A DNA stretch of 64,000 bases from contig CM059187.1 in the NCBI GenBank assembly GCA_030323885.1, positions 127,081,525 through 127,145,524 of the forward strand, written 5' to 3'. Shown here one piece after another: positions 44,362 through 54,195 of this stretch. The translations under genes were made by a program, and so were the position numbers. Each line of letters opens with the position of its first letter. Position 1 is the stretch's first letter. The DNA comes from Branchipolynoe longqiensis (Eukaryota > Annelida > Polychaeta > Phyllodocida > Polynoidae). A model generated the notes under the pieces. It saw only the letters and a list, made by a program, of their open reading frames with translations. It was not told the DNA's origin and did not search any database.

Positions 44362-44692
44362 GTTGTTGTTTTACGTCCTAGCAACATCTAAGGTCATATC
44401 AGGACGGGTACCAACTTGTGACAGTTCGCACTCATGGCGACTTTATAGTGCTGTCCCACTTGGAAACCAGGCCACCAGCACCATGACTTGGTATCCCACT
44501 CATTCACATTATCCTGACACTGAGCACACCAGTCCTTGCCCTTTCCTCATAATGCTGAGCGCCTGGCTAGGAAGCGACAAGTATCAATTTTTAAGTCATT
44601 GGTTTGACTCGACCAGTGTTCGAACCCACGACCCCACGATCTACCAGCACGGGAGATGGACGCTCTAACTCATTCGGCCATCCCGTCTTGTT
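44362..44692 (-). mobile_element. tRNA-derived SINE, type I head, long tail, full length
   Basis: Minus-strand copy with head GACGGGATGGCCGAATGAGT at the high end, GGGTTCGAACACTGG-type B box, ACTTAAAAATTGATACTTGT linker, long tail and an AACAACAACAAACAAACAAA end at the low end. It is the best preserved of the family and gives the reference length of about 330 bp. Confidence 0.9.
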
Positions 44693-44694
44693 GG

Positions 44695-45315
44695 ACAGGT
44701 GGTATGACATACACCGGTGAATACGTAGGCCTATACATTCGCTAATACGCTTTCAGGACATGAGTGGATGTCATAATCTTCTGATAATTAATTTTTACGA
44801 GTAACAGGCCCTACTATTATAACAGTGGCATAAATGTGAGTTGGTGTGCGTACGCAAATTAGGCTTCCGTTGTGCAAATTTGATAAGCACAGAATCTCAA
44901 AATCTGAATGTATTTCATGAAGTCACTTATCTCGTTACGATACGCGTCTCGCCACCTGACACTATATTTTCACGTTATACGTCGATTAATATATAATAAA
45001 CTAATTTGGAAATTAGTTGTTTGTATTAATCGTACCAAATTGCATAAACTGCACAACAAACTTGAATTCGACTCAAAGGATTTCTCTGGGGGTTCCAAAA
45101 GTCGTCTTTGCTGTTTTTTGGGTAGTTTTTTTAAAACGTTGTCATTCAAAAGAGCATTTGTTTAATTTAAAACAATTAGCAATGCATACTACTATCCCAG
45201 GTAATACTAATTTGGCTAGTGAACGGTTAGACATTTTCAGAAGTTGTCGTGAGGCGTACTATTTTTGCCGACAAAATAACCCCATCCCCTTCCCAACATC
45301 AGAGGCTTATTGTGA
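44695..45315. other. No gene recognised
   Basis: AT-rich sequence. A 122-codon open frame at 45017-45385 has no recognisable domain. Confidence 0.45.
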
Positions 45316-45319
45316 AAGG

Positions 45320-45660
45320 TGGCTCCACCTAACGGTATTCACTTACGATAGAATATGGCTATCAGTAAAACGTGTTCTCCACTAGGTGGCGGCACAACAA
45401 TAAAGATTACCCATTTTAATACAAGTGGGTACCGTTAGGTGGCGATGCCGTGCCCAAGGAGCTGGTTGTGCAACTTTTGTTCAAGCATCATGGTGGATTT
45501 GCATCCTAGCAGCTGTTTCGAGTCGGGAGAATGATACTTCTTTCAGGAGAAAAGAAACCACGTAACTTTAAAGAGTCGCTTGATTGTGTGTGGTATTTTG
45601 CGTGTAATTGTCCGTATTAAAAAAACAAGCTAGGCATATTTTTCAGATAGGTGGCAGCAC
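45320..45660. promoter_or_regulatory. CTCF-like motif cluster with an inverted pair
   Basis: CCACTAGGTGGCGGC (45379-45393), CCGTTAGGTGGCGAT (45432-45446) and AGATAGGTGGCAGC (about 45645) lie on the plus strand. CTCCACCTAACGGTATTC at about 45322 is the inverted partner of GGGTACCGTTAGGTGGCG at 45427. All resemble the CCASYAGRKGGCRS CTCF consensus. Binding is inferred only. Confidence 0.35.
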
Positions 45661-45661
45661 A

Positions 45662-46330
45662 ATCCCTAAAAAATGTATATATCCAAAGCAAATTCTGATG
45701 GACAATATCTAATACAATTTATATCGTGAAATACATGCAAAGGTCAAACGAGATAGTATGTGGAACGCATATTAATGTTTGTTGTCATCATGAAACAACT
45801 GAAACTATCAATTCTGAAGCAGTACATATATATACTTTTTAAACCACCTGCAATGTATATTTGGACAGGGTATAACTTCTCAGTCATAAACACGAGTTCC
45901 TGTTCAGAAATAGAGATCATTAGTACACTTAATAATATATCATAACCAAATATGGTACTTGATTAAATAGTTGTTGGTTTATGATAAACAGTTGTTGGAA
46001 TATGTACATACACCTTAGGCACATGTTCCAACAATCAAACACTATTTGGACATTCTAAAGTTGGGTTAATTTCGGTTCATTGGGAGATTAGAATTGTAAT
46101 AATGCATAATTTAATTGGAAATCGTTCCTTTATTAATAAACATGCACAATTGTACGTGTATGCCATATTTGGCAGACATTATAGACATATGGACCAGCGA
46201 TGTTACCATCACATGACTTTCATCTCGAAATCAATCGTTCAATTGAATCTCATCTCACCATGTTTTTTCTTGTCACTCTCTGTGATTTCCCAATGCTTCC
46301 AAATCATTGTGTTTGAATGAATGAATGAAT
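45662..46330. other. No gene recognised
   Basis: AT-rich unique sequence. Confidence 0.5.
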
Positions 46331-46339
46331 CCATGCATG

Positions 46340-47660
46340 AATAAAAGTAAAACCCACAGTATGGTAAGCATAATTCAGTAACACCTGTTGAAATGATGTG
46401 TGACAATAGACTAGTTCGTAATTCCAGCCACGCGGTGCATTGTGGGATGCTGAAACAGTGAGTGCAGCTATGGAATCTGTTAGTTTCAGCACATATCAGC
46501 TCATGTTTGAAACAGAATACCAACTAAACAAACTCATATATATTTAAAAAAAAGATGTTAATCTTTTATCTAGCATTGCATTTACATCAATTTAATCAGC
46601 ATATTTTATACCTTCTGCATTTAGATCTAAGCAAATCTAGTCATTCAGAGTAGTGTTAGAACTATAGCCAGTCAGGTTTACTTATTTTATTCATGTTTTT
46701 ATTTATATCCTATAGTTAATAACATCTGTAGAGCTAGAAAATTGGTAGGCTTAATCAGATATTGGTTATATATTTCTTTGAAACACGTTTAGGTTGACAC
46801 ATTTGACATTTTAATATTTAGAACAAGAATTATCAATGGTGATGCAAACATTAGCATGTATAGTGTCTGAAATTGTTTAATTGTAATTTGTATTTTTCTT
46901 AGCTCAAAATGCGTAATCATGGAGAGTTGTCTCTTAAACATATTCATCATATTATATTGCATGCATGCATCCATGTTTGTGCCAAATTTTTCTGCATTCC
47001 TAATAATTTTGAATAAAATCGACGTTCTGTTGAGTGCGTATCGGCAAATTCAATAGACTACATCACGGTTCCAGCAGCGCAGTGCGTTGTGGGATGCATC
47101 AGAGCAAAACAAAGCCGCGAGAAGCACATGGCACATGCTAATACACTGGGTGCAGCTATGAAATGTGCCAGTTTCAGCTCATCTCAGCTCTTGTTTGAAA
47201 CATAGAATACCAACTAAAAAAATATATATAATAAATTAAGATATTAAGCTTTTATCCAGCATTGCATTTACATCAATATAACCAGCACATCTTATGCCAT
47301 GTGCATTTAGATTTAGACAAATCTAGGCACTCAGACTAGTGTTAGAGCCATAGCCAGAGTCAGTTTTATTCATGTTTTTATTTATATTCTATGGTTTATG
47401 GACAGTTGTGTCTTAACATATTCATTATATTATATTGCATCCTTCCGTCCATGTTCATGCCAAATTGTTATGTATTTCTAGTTATTTTGAATAAAATGCC
47501 AGTTTTGCCTTACGCGTATCGGCAAACTCAATGGGCGTACGCCTTTGCTTTGCTCCCAACGCCGTTTTCAGCGCATGCGCAGTCGGAACCGTGATGTAGT
47601 CTATTGTTTTGCTCTCCACGCCGTTTTCAGCGCGTGTGTAGTCGGAATGACAAACTAGTC
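46340..47660 (+). repeat. Dispersed repeat R (two adjoining partial units)
   Basis: Blocks in fixed order: TGTGGGATGCTGAAAC, GTTTCAGCTCATCTCAGCTC, TTGTTTGAAACATAGAATAC, TATCCAGCATTGCATTTACA, ATTTAGACAAATCTAGGCAC, AATCAGATATTGGTTATATA, TTTGACATTTTAATATTTAG, TCTTAGCTCAAAATGCGTAA, GAATAAAAT and TTTTCAGCGCATGCGCAGTC. A first unit ends near 47045 and a second (47051-47660) starts again. Related pieces are at 57474, 61555, 61962-62960 and 63385-63800. No coding capacity. Confidence 0.85.
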
Positions 47661-47954
47661 TATAGAGACTAAATACGGAAAAGAAAATGGAATGAAAATA
47701 ATATTAAATAAACATTCCTGTGAATTTGAAATAACATGCTTCTATATTTATGTAGCTCATTTTACTAGTGGCGTGTTCATAATAGCCTACAAACACACTG
47801 CAAAATACAAGTGAATCTTATAGTCGGGTTCCAACACTCATAGTAGCCGCCAGGTGTCGTCTGAGTGCATCCACTTTGAAACGACTACAGTGGCGACCTC
47901 TGTTGAAAAGAGGCCAGGGGACCAGGCTAAGTGAACCGTGTATGTCACTAATAC

Positions 47955-47990
47955 CAGAGAGCGTGTATATATAGATATACACGCTCTCTG
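47955..47990. mobile_element. 36-bp micro-element of two TIR tips
   Basis: A perfect hairpin (16-bp arms CAGAGAGCGTGTATAT and its inverse, loop ATAG). The arms are the outermost bases of the TIRs of the 1-kb element that follows. CTAATAC lies before it, between it and the next element, and after the next element. Confidence 0.85.
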
Positions 47991-47997
47991 CTAATAC

Positions 47998-49019
47998 CAG
48001 AGAGCGTGTATACAGATGAGAGAGACAACTCCCGCGAAAATCGGTAACACAGGCTACAGTGGCGTTCCTGGCGGTTAGTGTTGAACAAGCTTTGAGTTTG
48101 CCATACGTGTAGTGCAAAACATTTGTTTTTATTCAAAATTAATAGAAATGCAGAAGCCTAACCTTATCGATTTAATATAATCCTTTTGGTAAACATGTTT
48201 TCTATATGTGTACTAAGCGGCTTGTTTCTATTTGGTGTAGTTTTAGAGATATTTCACTTTTTCTGTAGGAAGATTGCACACGAAAAGAGTTTGCCGTACG
48301 CGTAGTGAAAAACGTCAGTTTTATTCCAAATTAATAGAAATCCAGAACCCTAACCATATCAATTTAATATAATCTTGTTGGTAAACATGTTTCCTATGTG
48401 TATTCCAATCAGTTTGTTTCTAGGTGTTGTAGTTTTAGAGATATTTAACGTTTTCTGTAGGAAGATTGCTCACCGCCATTGACAATGCCTTGAGTTTGCC
48501 GTACGCGTAGTGAAAAAACGTCAGTTTTATTCCAAATTAATAGAAATCCAGAACCCTAACCATATCTCTTTAATATAATCTTGTTGGTAAACATGTTTCC
48601 TATGTGTATTCCAATCAGTTTGTTTCTAGGTGTTGTAGTTTTAGAGATATTTAACGTTTTCTGTAGGAAGATTGCTCACCGCCATTGACAATGCCTTGAG
48701 TTTGCCGTACGCGTAGTGAAAAACGTCAGTTTTATTCCAAATTAATAGAAATCCAGAACCCTAACCATATCTCTTTAATATAATCTTGTTGGTAAACATG
48801 TTTCCTATGTGTATTCCAATCAGTTTGTTTCTAGGTGTTGTAGTTTTAGAGATATTTAACGTTTTCTGTAGGAAGATTGCACACGACCATTGACAATGCC
48901 TTGAGTTTGACAGCTGTGTCATATACTGTTCAACAACCACCACTTGGAGCGCCACAGTCGGCATCTGTTACATGGTGTAGTATGGGAGTTGTCCCTCTCA
49001 TCTGTATACACGCTCTCTG
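47998..49019. mobile_element. 1.02-kb TIR element with 205-bp internal tandem repeats
   Basis: 33-bp TIRs CAGAGAGCGTGTATACAGAT plus GAGAGAGACAACT (47998-48030), inverted at 48987-49019 with one mismatch. CTAATAC flanks both ends (47991-47997, 49020-49026): 7 bp, or 8 bp counting the shared G. The interior holds about four tandem units starting at GAGTTTGCC near 48094, 48287, 48492 and 48698, with periods of 193, 205 and 206 bp; the second and third are almost identical. No transposase frame. Confidence 0.92.
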
Positions 49020-49026
49020 CTAATAC

Positions 49027-49800
49027 TAGTGGTAGGTATTACTGCAACATGTGAACAGAGTGGGGTGATTTCTTTCAAAACATTGTGAATACATAAATGT
49101 ACGAATTTAGCCCATCATATCATAACCAATGACCAGCTTACAAGCAGTCTATGGTAATGGCCATGTTCAACAGTTGTTCTGCCAACTGGCATTGCACACG
49201 TGTGGGGAATCTACCATTTAAACAACACTCAATGCCGCTTTAGAAATCAGTGAAACCATGTATATAATACTAAATATATAGACTTAAATCAAAACTAAAA
49301 ACACAGAACCCAGCTACTGGTAATATCGGCTGTTTACTCGTTACTTCTGCCAACCAGGCATTGTGTATGTTCGGCAACTATAATATGTAAACAAAAACAA
49401 TCAACATCAGGAACATGTTTATTCCAGATAGTATATAATAATACTTGTACCCATTAATTGGATTAAACATATAACATATATATAAATATTAGTAGATATA
49501 TGCACATACATATCAAGTTAAATTACAGGAACGCAGAAATTTGGCTTAGCTGCGCTATCTACATATAAACTAAACTAAACACATAAAACGAAATGTGCAC
49601 TAAATGTAAGAGAATCGAGATATCTAAACAAGTAAAATGTGGTAATCTTATAACAGGTGATATTCCATTGGATAACATTGAATGAGCTTTAACTTGATGG
49701 AATTGGATCGGATGATATTGAATTGGCTGATATGAGACTGATGATATTGGATTGGCTATTATTATTAGATGGAGTGTTATCGAATTGGATTAAATTGGAT
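49027..49800. other. No gene recognised
   Basis: AT-rich. 49680-49800 has a weak GGATTGGAT/TTGGATTGG repeat. Confidence 0.5.
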
Positions 49801-49802
49801 TG

Positions 49803-50357
49803 ATTGGTTGTCGGAATTTTATGTCCTGGCAACATCTATGGTCATATCAGGATAGGTACCGACTTGTAACAGTGTACACTTATGGCAACTTTATAGTGCT
49901 ATCCTACTGGGAAATCAGACCACCAGCAGAAATCTCACTCAGTCACATTATCCTGACACTGAGCTAACCAGTCAGTGTCCCATCCTATTCATGCCGAGCG
50001 CCAAGTAACTAACCAGACGGGATGGCCAAATGAGTTAGAGCGTCCTTCTCCCATGTTGGTAGATCATGGGATTGTTGGTTCGAACCCCGGTTGAGTCAAA
50101 CCAATGACTTAAAAATGTATACTTGTCGGTTCCTACCCAGGCACTCCGCATTATTAGGATAGGGCAAGGAACAGTGGAATGAGGAAGATCAATCGTCTGT
50201 GATTGAAATTTCCCCTGCTTAAACAACTAATGTACCCCCCCCCCCCCAAAAGTAAGGAAGCGACAAGTATCAATTTGATAAATCACTGGTTTGACTCGAC
50301 CGGCAACCGAACCCCCGATCTCCTGCGCACTACCGATTTGGCCGCCGCGTCCGGATT
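49803..50357 (-). mobile_element. Long-tailed SINE (type II head) split by another SINE
   Basis: Tail and linker at 49803-50005 (TTATGTCCTGGCAACATCTA ... CATGCCGAGCGCC), head at 50255-50357 (GGAAGCGACAAGTATCAATT, CCGAACCCCCGATCTCC, CCGATTTGGCCGCCGCGTCC). Between them lies a plus-strand short-tailed SINE. An AAGTAA-type direct repeat at the two junctions is compatible with a short target duplication. Confidence 0.87.
50006..50250 (+). mobile_element. tRNA-derived SINE, type I head, short tail, inside the other SINE
   Basis: GACGGGATGGCCAAATGAGT, TTGGTTCGAACCCCGG, GAGTCAAACCAATGACTTAA, ATTAGGATAGGGCAAGGA, then ACAGTGGAATGAGGAAGATC, TTAAACAACTAATGTA and a C run. Confidence 0.88.
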
Positions 50358-50738
50358 AGATAACATTGGTGTAGGTATAGTTATTCTCACTGGTTCTTTT
50401 TCGCTATGTAAAATCAGCTCACACATTTTATCGTTTAAATAATGTGGGCATATTGCACGACGAATAGGCATTCCACAGCTATACTTTTATTTGTAGTAGT
50501 ACCGAGAAGTTTGCTACTTAAACACTACCGACTTTGCATGTTTACGAGTTTTCCGTACGGTGGGGGGTGTGGGGGGGGGGGGGGGAGTGCCTCAACGGCA
50601 GTGAGAACGCAGATTACATTGCAATAGTACTATTGAAATATACCATCAATATTGAAACGTGGCTCGTCTGAAAATAATTGGTAATTCAGGATGAGCTAGG
50701 TGCAAACCGAATGCATGGGATTAAAAGTGGATCTGATG

Positions 50739-51342
50739 GGCCTGTCACATTATGGCGTATGGCGGCGGCATATATAAAACATACCGATAAAATTTGAACA
50801 CCGTTGCGGGACGACCTATGGTGACCTTTGTGCACTGATATGAGCATATGAGTAGCATGTGAGTACGTATCAGTTTCCGGCACATACGCCGTCATATGCT
50901 ACGCATACGCCGTATATGCCCGGCCTCTCCCTCCCTCCCTCCCTTGCGGCGCCTTTATATACCGAGAGCATACGCTGGGCATATGCTGAATATACGCTTT
51001 GTACACGCTGAGAATATGCTACGAATACACTCAAATACGTTACATCCACGCCAGGCGTACGATACATACGCTATAGATATGCCGAAGGAGCGGTTTTAGC
51101 ATATGCGTAACGCAAGACGGCGTACGTATAGCGTATGCGCAATGTATGACGGCGTATGAGCCTTACGTCGCCATACGCAACAATTTTTTAGCATGCCCAA
51201 AAGATTTTAGGACGGACGCGCGTATGACGGTGTATGAGGGATACGGCGGGCGTATATGACGTATGCGGGGCATATGACGGCGTATGTGATGCAAGCCGAT
51301 ACACCGGCATACACTTCCGCCATACGCCGTAATGTGACAGGT
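50739..51342 (-). mobile_element. TIR element saturated with CATACGC/GCGTATG
   Basis: GGCCTGTCACATTATGGCGT at the left, inverted as ACGCCGTAATGTGACAGG at the right. The interior repeats CATACGCCG, GCATATGCTG, ACGGCGTATG and GCGTATGCGC throughout. A decayed palindrome TTTTTTAGCATGCCCAAAAG lies about 136 bp from the right end, where the ACGT and GTCCGG elements carry GTTTTGAACATGTTCAAAAC at 135-162 bp. TIR start is nearly the same as that of the ACGT elements. Confidence 0.9.
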
Positions 51343-51388
51343 GACATTCAAGTCCACATTATGAATGAGCTACTGCTTCAAGTTGAGA

Positions 51389-51422
51389 TACGCTTCTCTG
51401 ACGGCTTCTTCTTGGCATATCG
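51389..51422 (+). repeat. Left copy of a 34-bp direct repeat flanking the profilin-like gene
   Basis: TACGCTTCTCTGACGGCTTC, TTCTTGGCATATCG recurs at 53017-53050 with one difference. In both places the plus strand can read RFS(D/G)GFFLAYR. Confidence 0.85.
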
Positions 51423-51892
51423 ACATGAAGTATTACAACAGATATATATGAAGCAAAAACAAAAACAGTCTAGCTAGTAGAACGACAATAACCCAGACCT
51501 GTGCACCTTCTGGATTTTTTCCGGAATGCAAGGGTAAATACAGAAATATGGGTACTTGGCCTTTGTTCTGGAAATTGGTGTATTTTTTTATCACACTAAA
51601 AGTTACTGATCGGGTCTGTACAAATACTGAAAGTGTTACTGAAAGTCTCTGAAAGAAATACTGAAAATGACTTTCAGAATACTGATAGTGTTTTTCTTGG
51701 GTGCACATGTCTGTAATAGGTTTGTGGTGTTTGTTTTTCATTGTACATGTGTTATTGAAAGTCATTCAAGAATACGAAAAATAGCTTTGATAATACGGAA
51801 AGCTGCGAGATCAGGTGCACAGGTCTGATAACTTGAATTCCCTCAACACCACAGCTTCTACATGTTAACACTTATTGTCCCAATCAATATAT

Positions 51893-52131
51893 GAGCCTGT
51901 CTCAAAAGGTGATAACTCTTCTTTTTTTTGTCCATTGTAACGATTGACACAAAACAGCACAGAAACGGTTACACTGAAAACACAAGGACATGTATTCTAT
52001 TGGGATTATGAAACACCATGTAAAAAACAAATCAGTTTATCCTGAGCAAATGCATAAGCAGATAGTATGTTGATCGTTACAATGGACAAAGTTTTGTCCC
52101 ATATTGCTCAGCACCTTTTGAGACAAGTCTC
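51893..52131. mobile_element. MITE with TGTCTCAAAAGGTG ends
   Basis: GAGCCTGTCTCAAAAGGTG at the left and CACCTTTTGAGACAAGTCTC at the right. The symmetry continues inward with GTCCATTGTAACGAT/ATCGTTACAATGGAC. 239 bp, no coding capacity, just downstream of the profilin-like gene. Confidence 0.85.
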
Positions 52132-52248
52132 ATTTTCATAAATTAACATTTCACAGAAACATAGGGATAGTGTATCTAGTTATAAATATGAATTATGAGA
52201 CATCAATAATAACATACAACTGTCTGTTACCACCATTGTGTCAGTGAA

Positions 52249-52842
52249 TTAAAATCCATGATTTCGAAGGAAGGTTATGAGGTTGAGAACCAAATTCCAG
52301 CAGTTCGCTTGATAGGGGTCGTCAAAGAATGTTAGAATAAGAATTGTCTTGGTACGACCGAAAACTAAACCCCCATCTGGGATCCTTCCCACGATGACGT
52401 CACTACCACACCGAATGCACGTGTATTTTGTATTGTGCATCATTAATCCATGTGCGCGAATATCCGTAGGGTCATTAAAACTGTTCCATAAACCAACCAG
52501 CTCCGTGGAGGATAGATCAAATATTCTCCCTCCCTTAGGCTTAGTACTAGGACTGTTGTAGCTGGGAATGGTCATCTTAATTGGCATGTTATATATATTA
52601 GGTACTTTAATACCATGCGTGATAACAGAATCATGAGAATAGGTAGAACCAGTTGCAGTTATAGCATTACTATTTCTAGTATTCTTATTGACGTCGGATG
52701 AAGCCCATTCACTAAAACCGAATGCAAGTGACTGTGTGGAATTGATTGAACCGAATATAGCAGCATTTGTGATCATTCCACTTCCCATAAGAAATTTAGT
52801 TATGTAGTCATTCCATGATGATTCTGTCACCTTTTCCGACAT
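52249..52842 (-). CDS. Profilin-like protein with a Ser/Thr/Asn-rich insertion, single exon
   Basis: 197 codons, uninterrupted. Profilins bind actin monomers and poly-proline ligands in the cytoplasm and steer filament assembly. N-terminus (residues 9-31) SWNDYITKFLMGSGMITNAA plus IFG matches the first profilin helix and strand; the conserved aromatic pair is W10 and Y13. Residues 109-197 match the rest of the fold: FDLSSTELVGLWNSFNDP, DIRAHGLMMHNTKYTCIRC, DVIVGRIPDGGLVFGRTKTI, LILTFFDDPYQANCWNLV, ending LITFLRNHGF. The last residue is Phe where many profilins have Tyr. Between residues 32 and 108 are about 55 residues more than the usual 125-140-residue family, rich in N, S, T and K. Start: the frame stays open to 52944, but the ATG at 52842 directly precedes the profilin homology and lies downstream of a TATA box. 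No introns, unusual for animals, so a retrocopy is possible. It is flanked by 34-bp direct repeats; part of it recurs at 62508-62686. Confidence 0.8.
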   Translation of the reverse strand: MSEKVTESSWNDYITKFLMGSGMITNAAIFGSINSTQSLAFGFSEWASSDVNKNTRNSNAITATGSTYSHDSVITHGIKVPNIYNMPIKMTIPSYNSPSTKPKGGRIFDLSSTELVGLWNSFNDPTDIRAHGLMMHNTKYTCIRCGSDVIVGRIPDGGLVFGRTKTILILTFFDDPYQANCWNLVLNLITFLRNHGF

Positions 52843-52933
52843 ATTTATCTTCAGCCTTTCGAGGAATACAAAAAAAATGATGGCAGTTTGAGTATGACTA
52901 CTGGCGCTGATGTGCACCTCCCGAGGGGCCAGC

Positions 52934-52941
52934 CTCTTATA
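52934..52941 (-). promoter_or_regulatory. TATA box upstream of the profilin-like gene
   Basis: TATAAGAG on the minus strand. A start at the TCAGCG near 52908 would be about 33 bp downstream and give a 5' UTR of about 65 nt before the ATG at 52842. This supports the shorter start over the ATG at 52944, which lies on the TATA box itself. Confidence 0.4.
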
Positions 52942-53016
52942 CAACCTCTAAGGAATTAGACAACGACACACTATTGGGCTAATGCCCGAACTTAATAATA
53001 TTGCTGGGACCAGCGT

Positions 53017-53050
53017 TACGCTTCTCTGGCGGCTTCTTCTTGGCATATCG
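53017..53050 (+). repeat. Right copy of the 34-bp direct repeat
   Basis: 33 of 34 positions match 51389-51422, separated by 1.63 kb containing a MITE and the profilin-like gene. Confidence 0.85.
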
Positions 53051-53051
53051 T

Positions 53052-54190
53052 AACTATGAGGCATCGCCATTTTGTCCTGTCACATGATCATCGCGCACCT
53101 GCGAGATGTTGGACGAGATTTCATGGCGGCGCCATTTTGAAACCTTACATGTGAGTTACTTTTCACCGGGTGGTTGTTTATTTGTTTAATTGTGCGTGCA
53201 GGAATAGTTCTATGAAGTAGTTGGTGTGTTTCAGGGTTTGTTCCTTATACATGTTATGAGAATCGGAAATGTTTTTGCGTGTTGTTGCCAATGTTTTCAG
53301 CACAAAGCCTTTCTTCCCTACGAATGACAGGTGACGATTCCGTTTCACAACACTCAACACCGTCAACAGTGTCAGTTGAGTTTATCAATTCAATTGACAG
53401 TTATCAAGTTGAACTTATTTAATTTGGATTTAATTTAGTTTTTGACTTTGGTAGTTTGTTGTTCAGCATGGAACTTGGTGATAGGTAAGCACGTGTATAC
53501 ACAATGTAAACACGGGCAGGCAGAAATTAGAATAAGCTTAAGAATCTAAACTAGATTACTGGTTAGGTATAGATAAAAGATTCACCCCATACTTCCAGTA
53601 CAGGGGTGAAAACCAGCCTTATATAAAAACGGTCGAAAAATCGAGCTAATGAAATGAGTGTTTATGAGAGCCTAATTTCATAATCTACGAAGCAACATTT
53701 ACTCTTTGTATGTCTTCATGTTTACCCGCTACTTTAAATACAATAAAACATATACTTTAATGCAATTTAAAAGTGAAATCGGCAGCATTCTCTGGCCGCC
53801 ATCTAGTCTTTTTGCATGCTCTCCCATTTCACCAACTCTGTTCTGATATAAGTAACCATTTGACACTGGTGCCAGGCATTCTACTTGTTCCATACTAACA
53901 CTATTTTCGCCCACATTTATATAAGGCTGGTCTTCACCCGTGTACTACAAGTACCGGGTGAATCTTTTATCTAGGTTAGGTACATCACATGAAAATTGTA
54001 AAATTGTTGCACAGTACTGCAAATCGGTAGACAGACAGAGCTCACAGAATAGATTAAAGGGTTTTTTAATTTGAGTAAATATGATTAGTCATTCCAAAGT
54101 TATCTACGATTTAGTTTTCCTAGAAATCAAAATTTTTCCTCTTGGTTATAGCTATTAAGTTGTGACCATTTGTGTTCCAGGATAGGTACA
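53052..54190. other. No gene recognised
   Basis: AT-rich. A short inverted pair is present: AAAACCAGCCTTATATAAAA at 53610 and TTATATAAGGCTGGTCTTCA at 53916, extended by TTCACCC.../...GGGTGAA. This may be an old 380-bp TIR element (about 53575-53970: GATAAAAGATTCACCC and CGGGTGAATCTTTTATC). Confidence 0.5.
53564..53972. mobile_element. MITE with GATAAAAGATTCACCC ends
   Basis: AGATAAAAGATTCACCCCAT near 53573 is inverted as CCGGGTGAATCTTTTATCTA near 53955, and GGGTGAAAACCAGCCTTATA is inverted as ATATAAGGCTGGTCTTCACC. Flanks CTAGATTACTGGTTAGGTAT and TCTAGGTTAGGTACATC are also similar. No coding capacity. Confidence 0.75.
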
Positions 54191-54195
54191 TTTCT

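Noticed and set aside
44908..45385. Two overlapping open frames of 85 and 122 codons
   Set aside because: No recognisable domain; AT-rich composition and overlapping frames fit chance.
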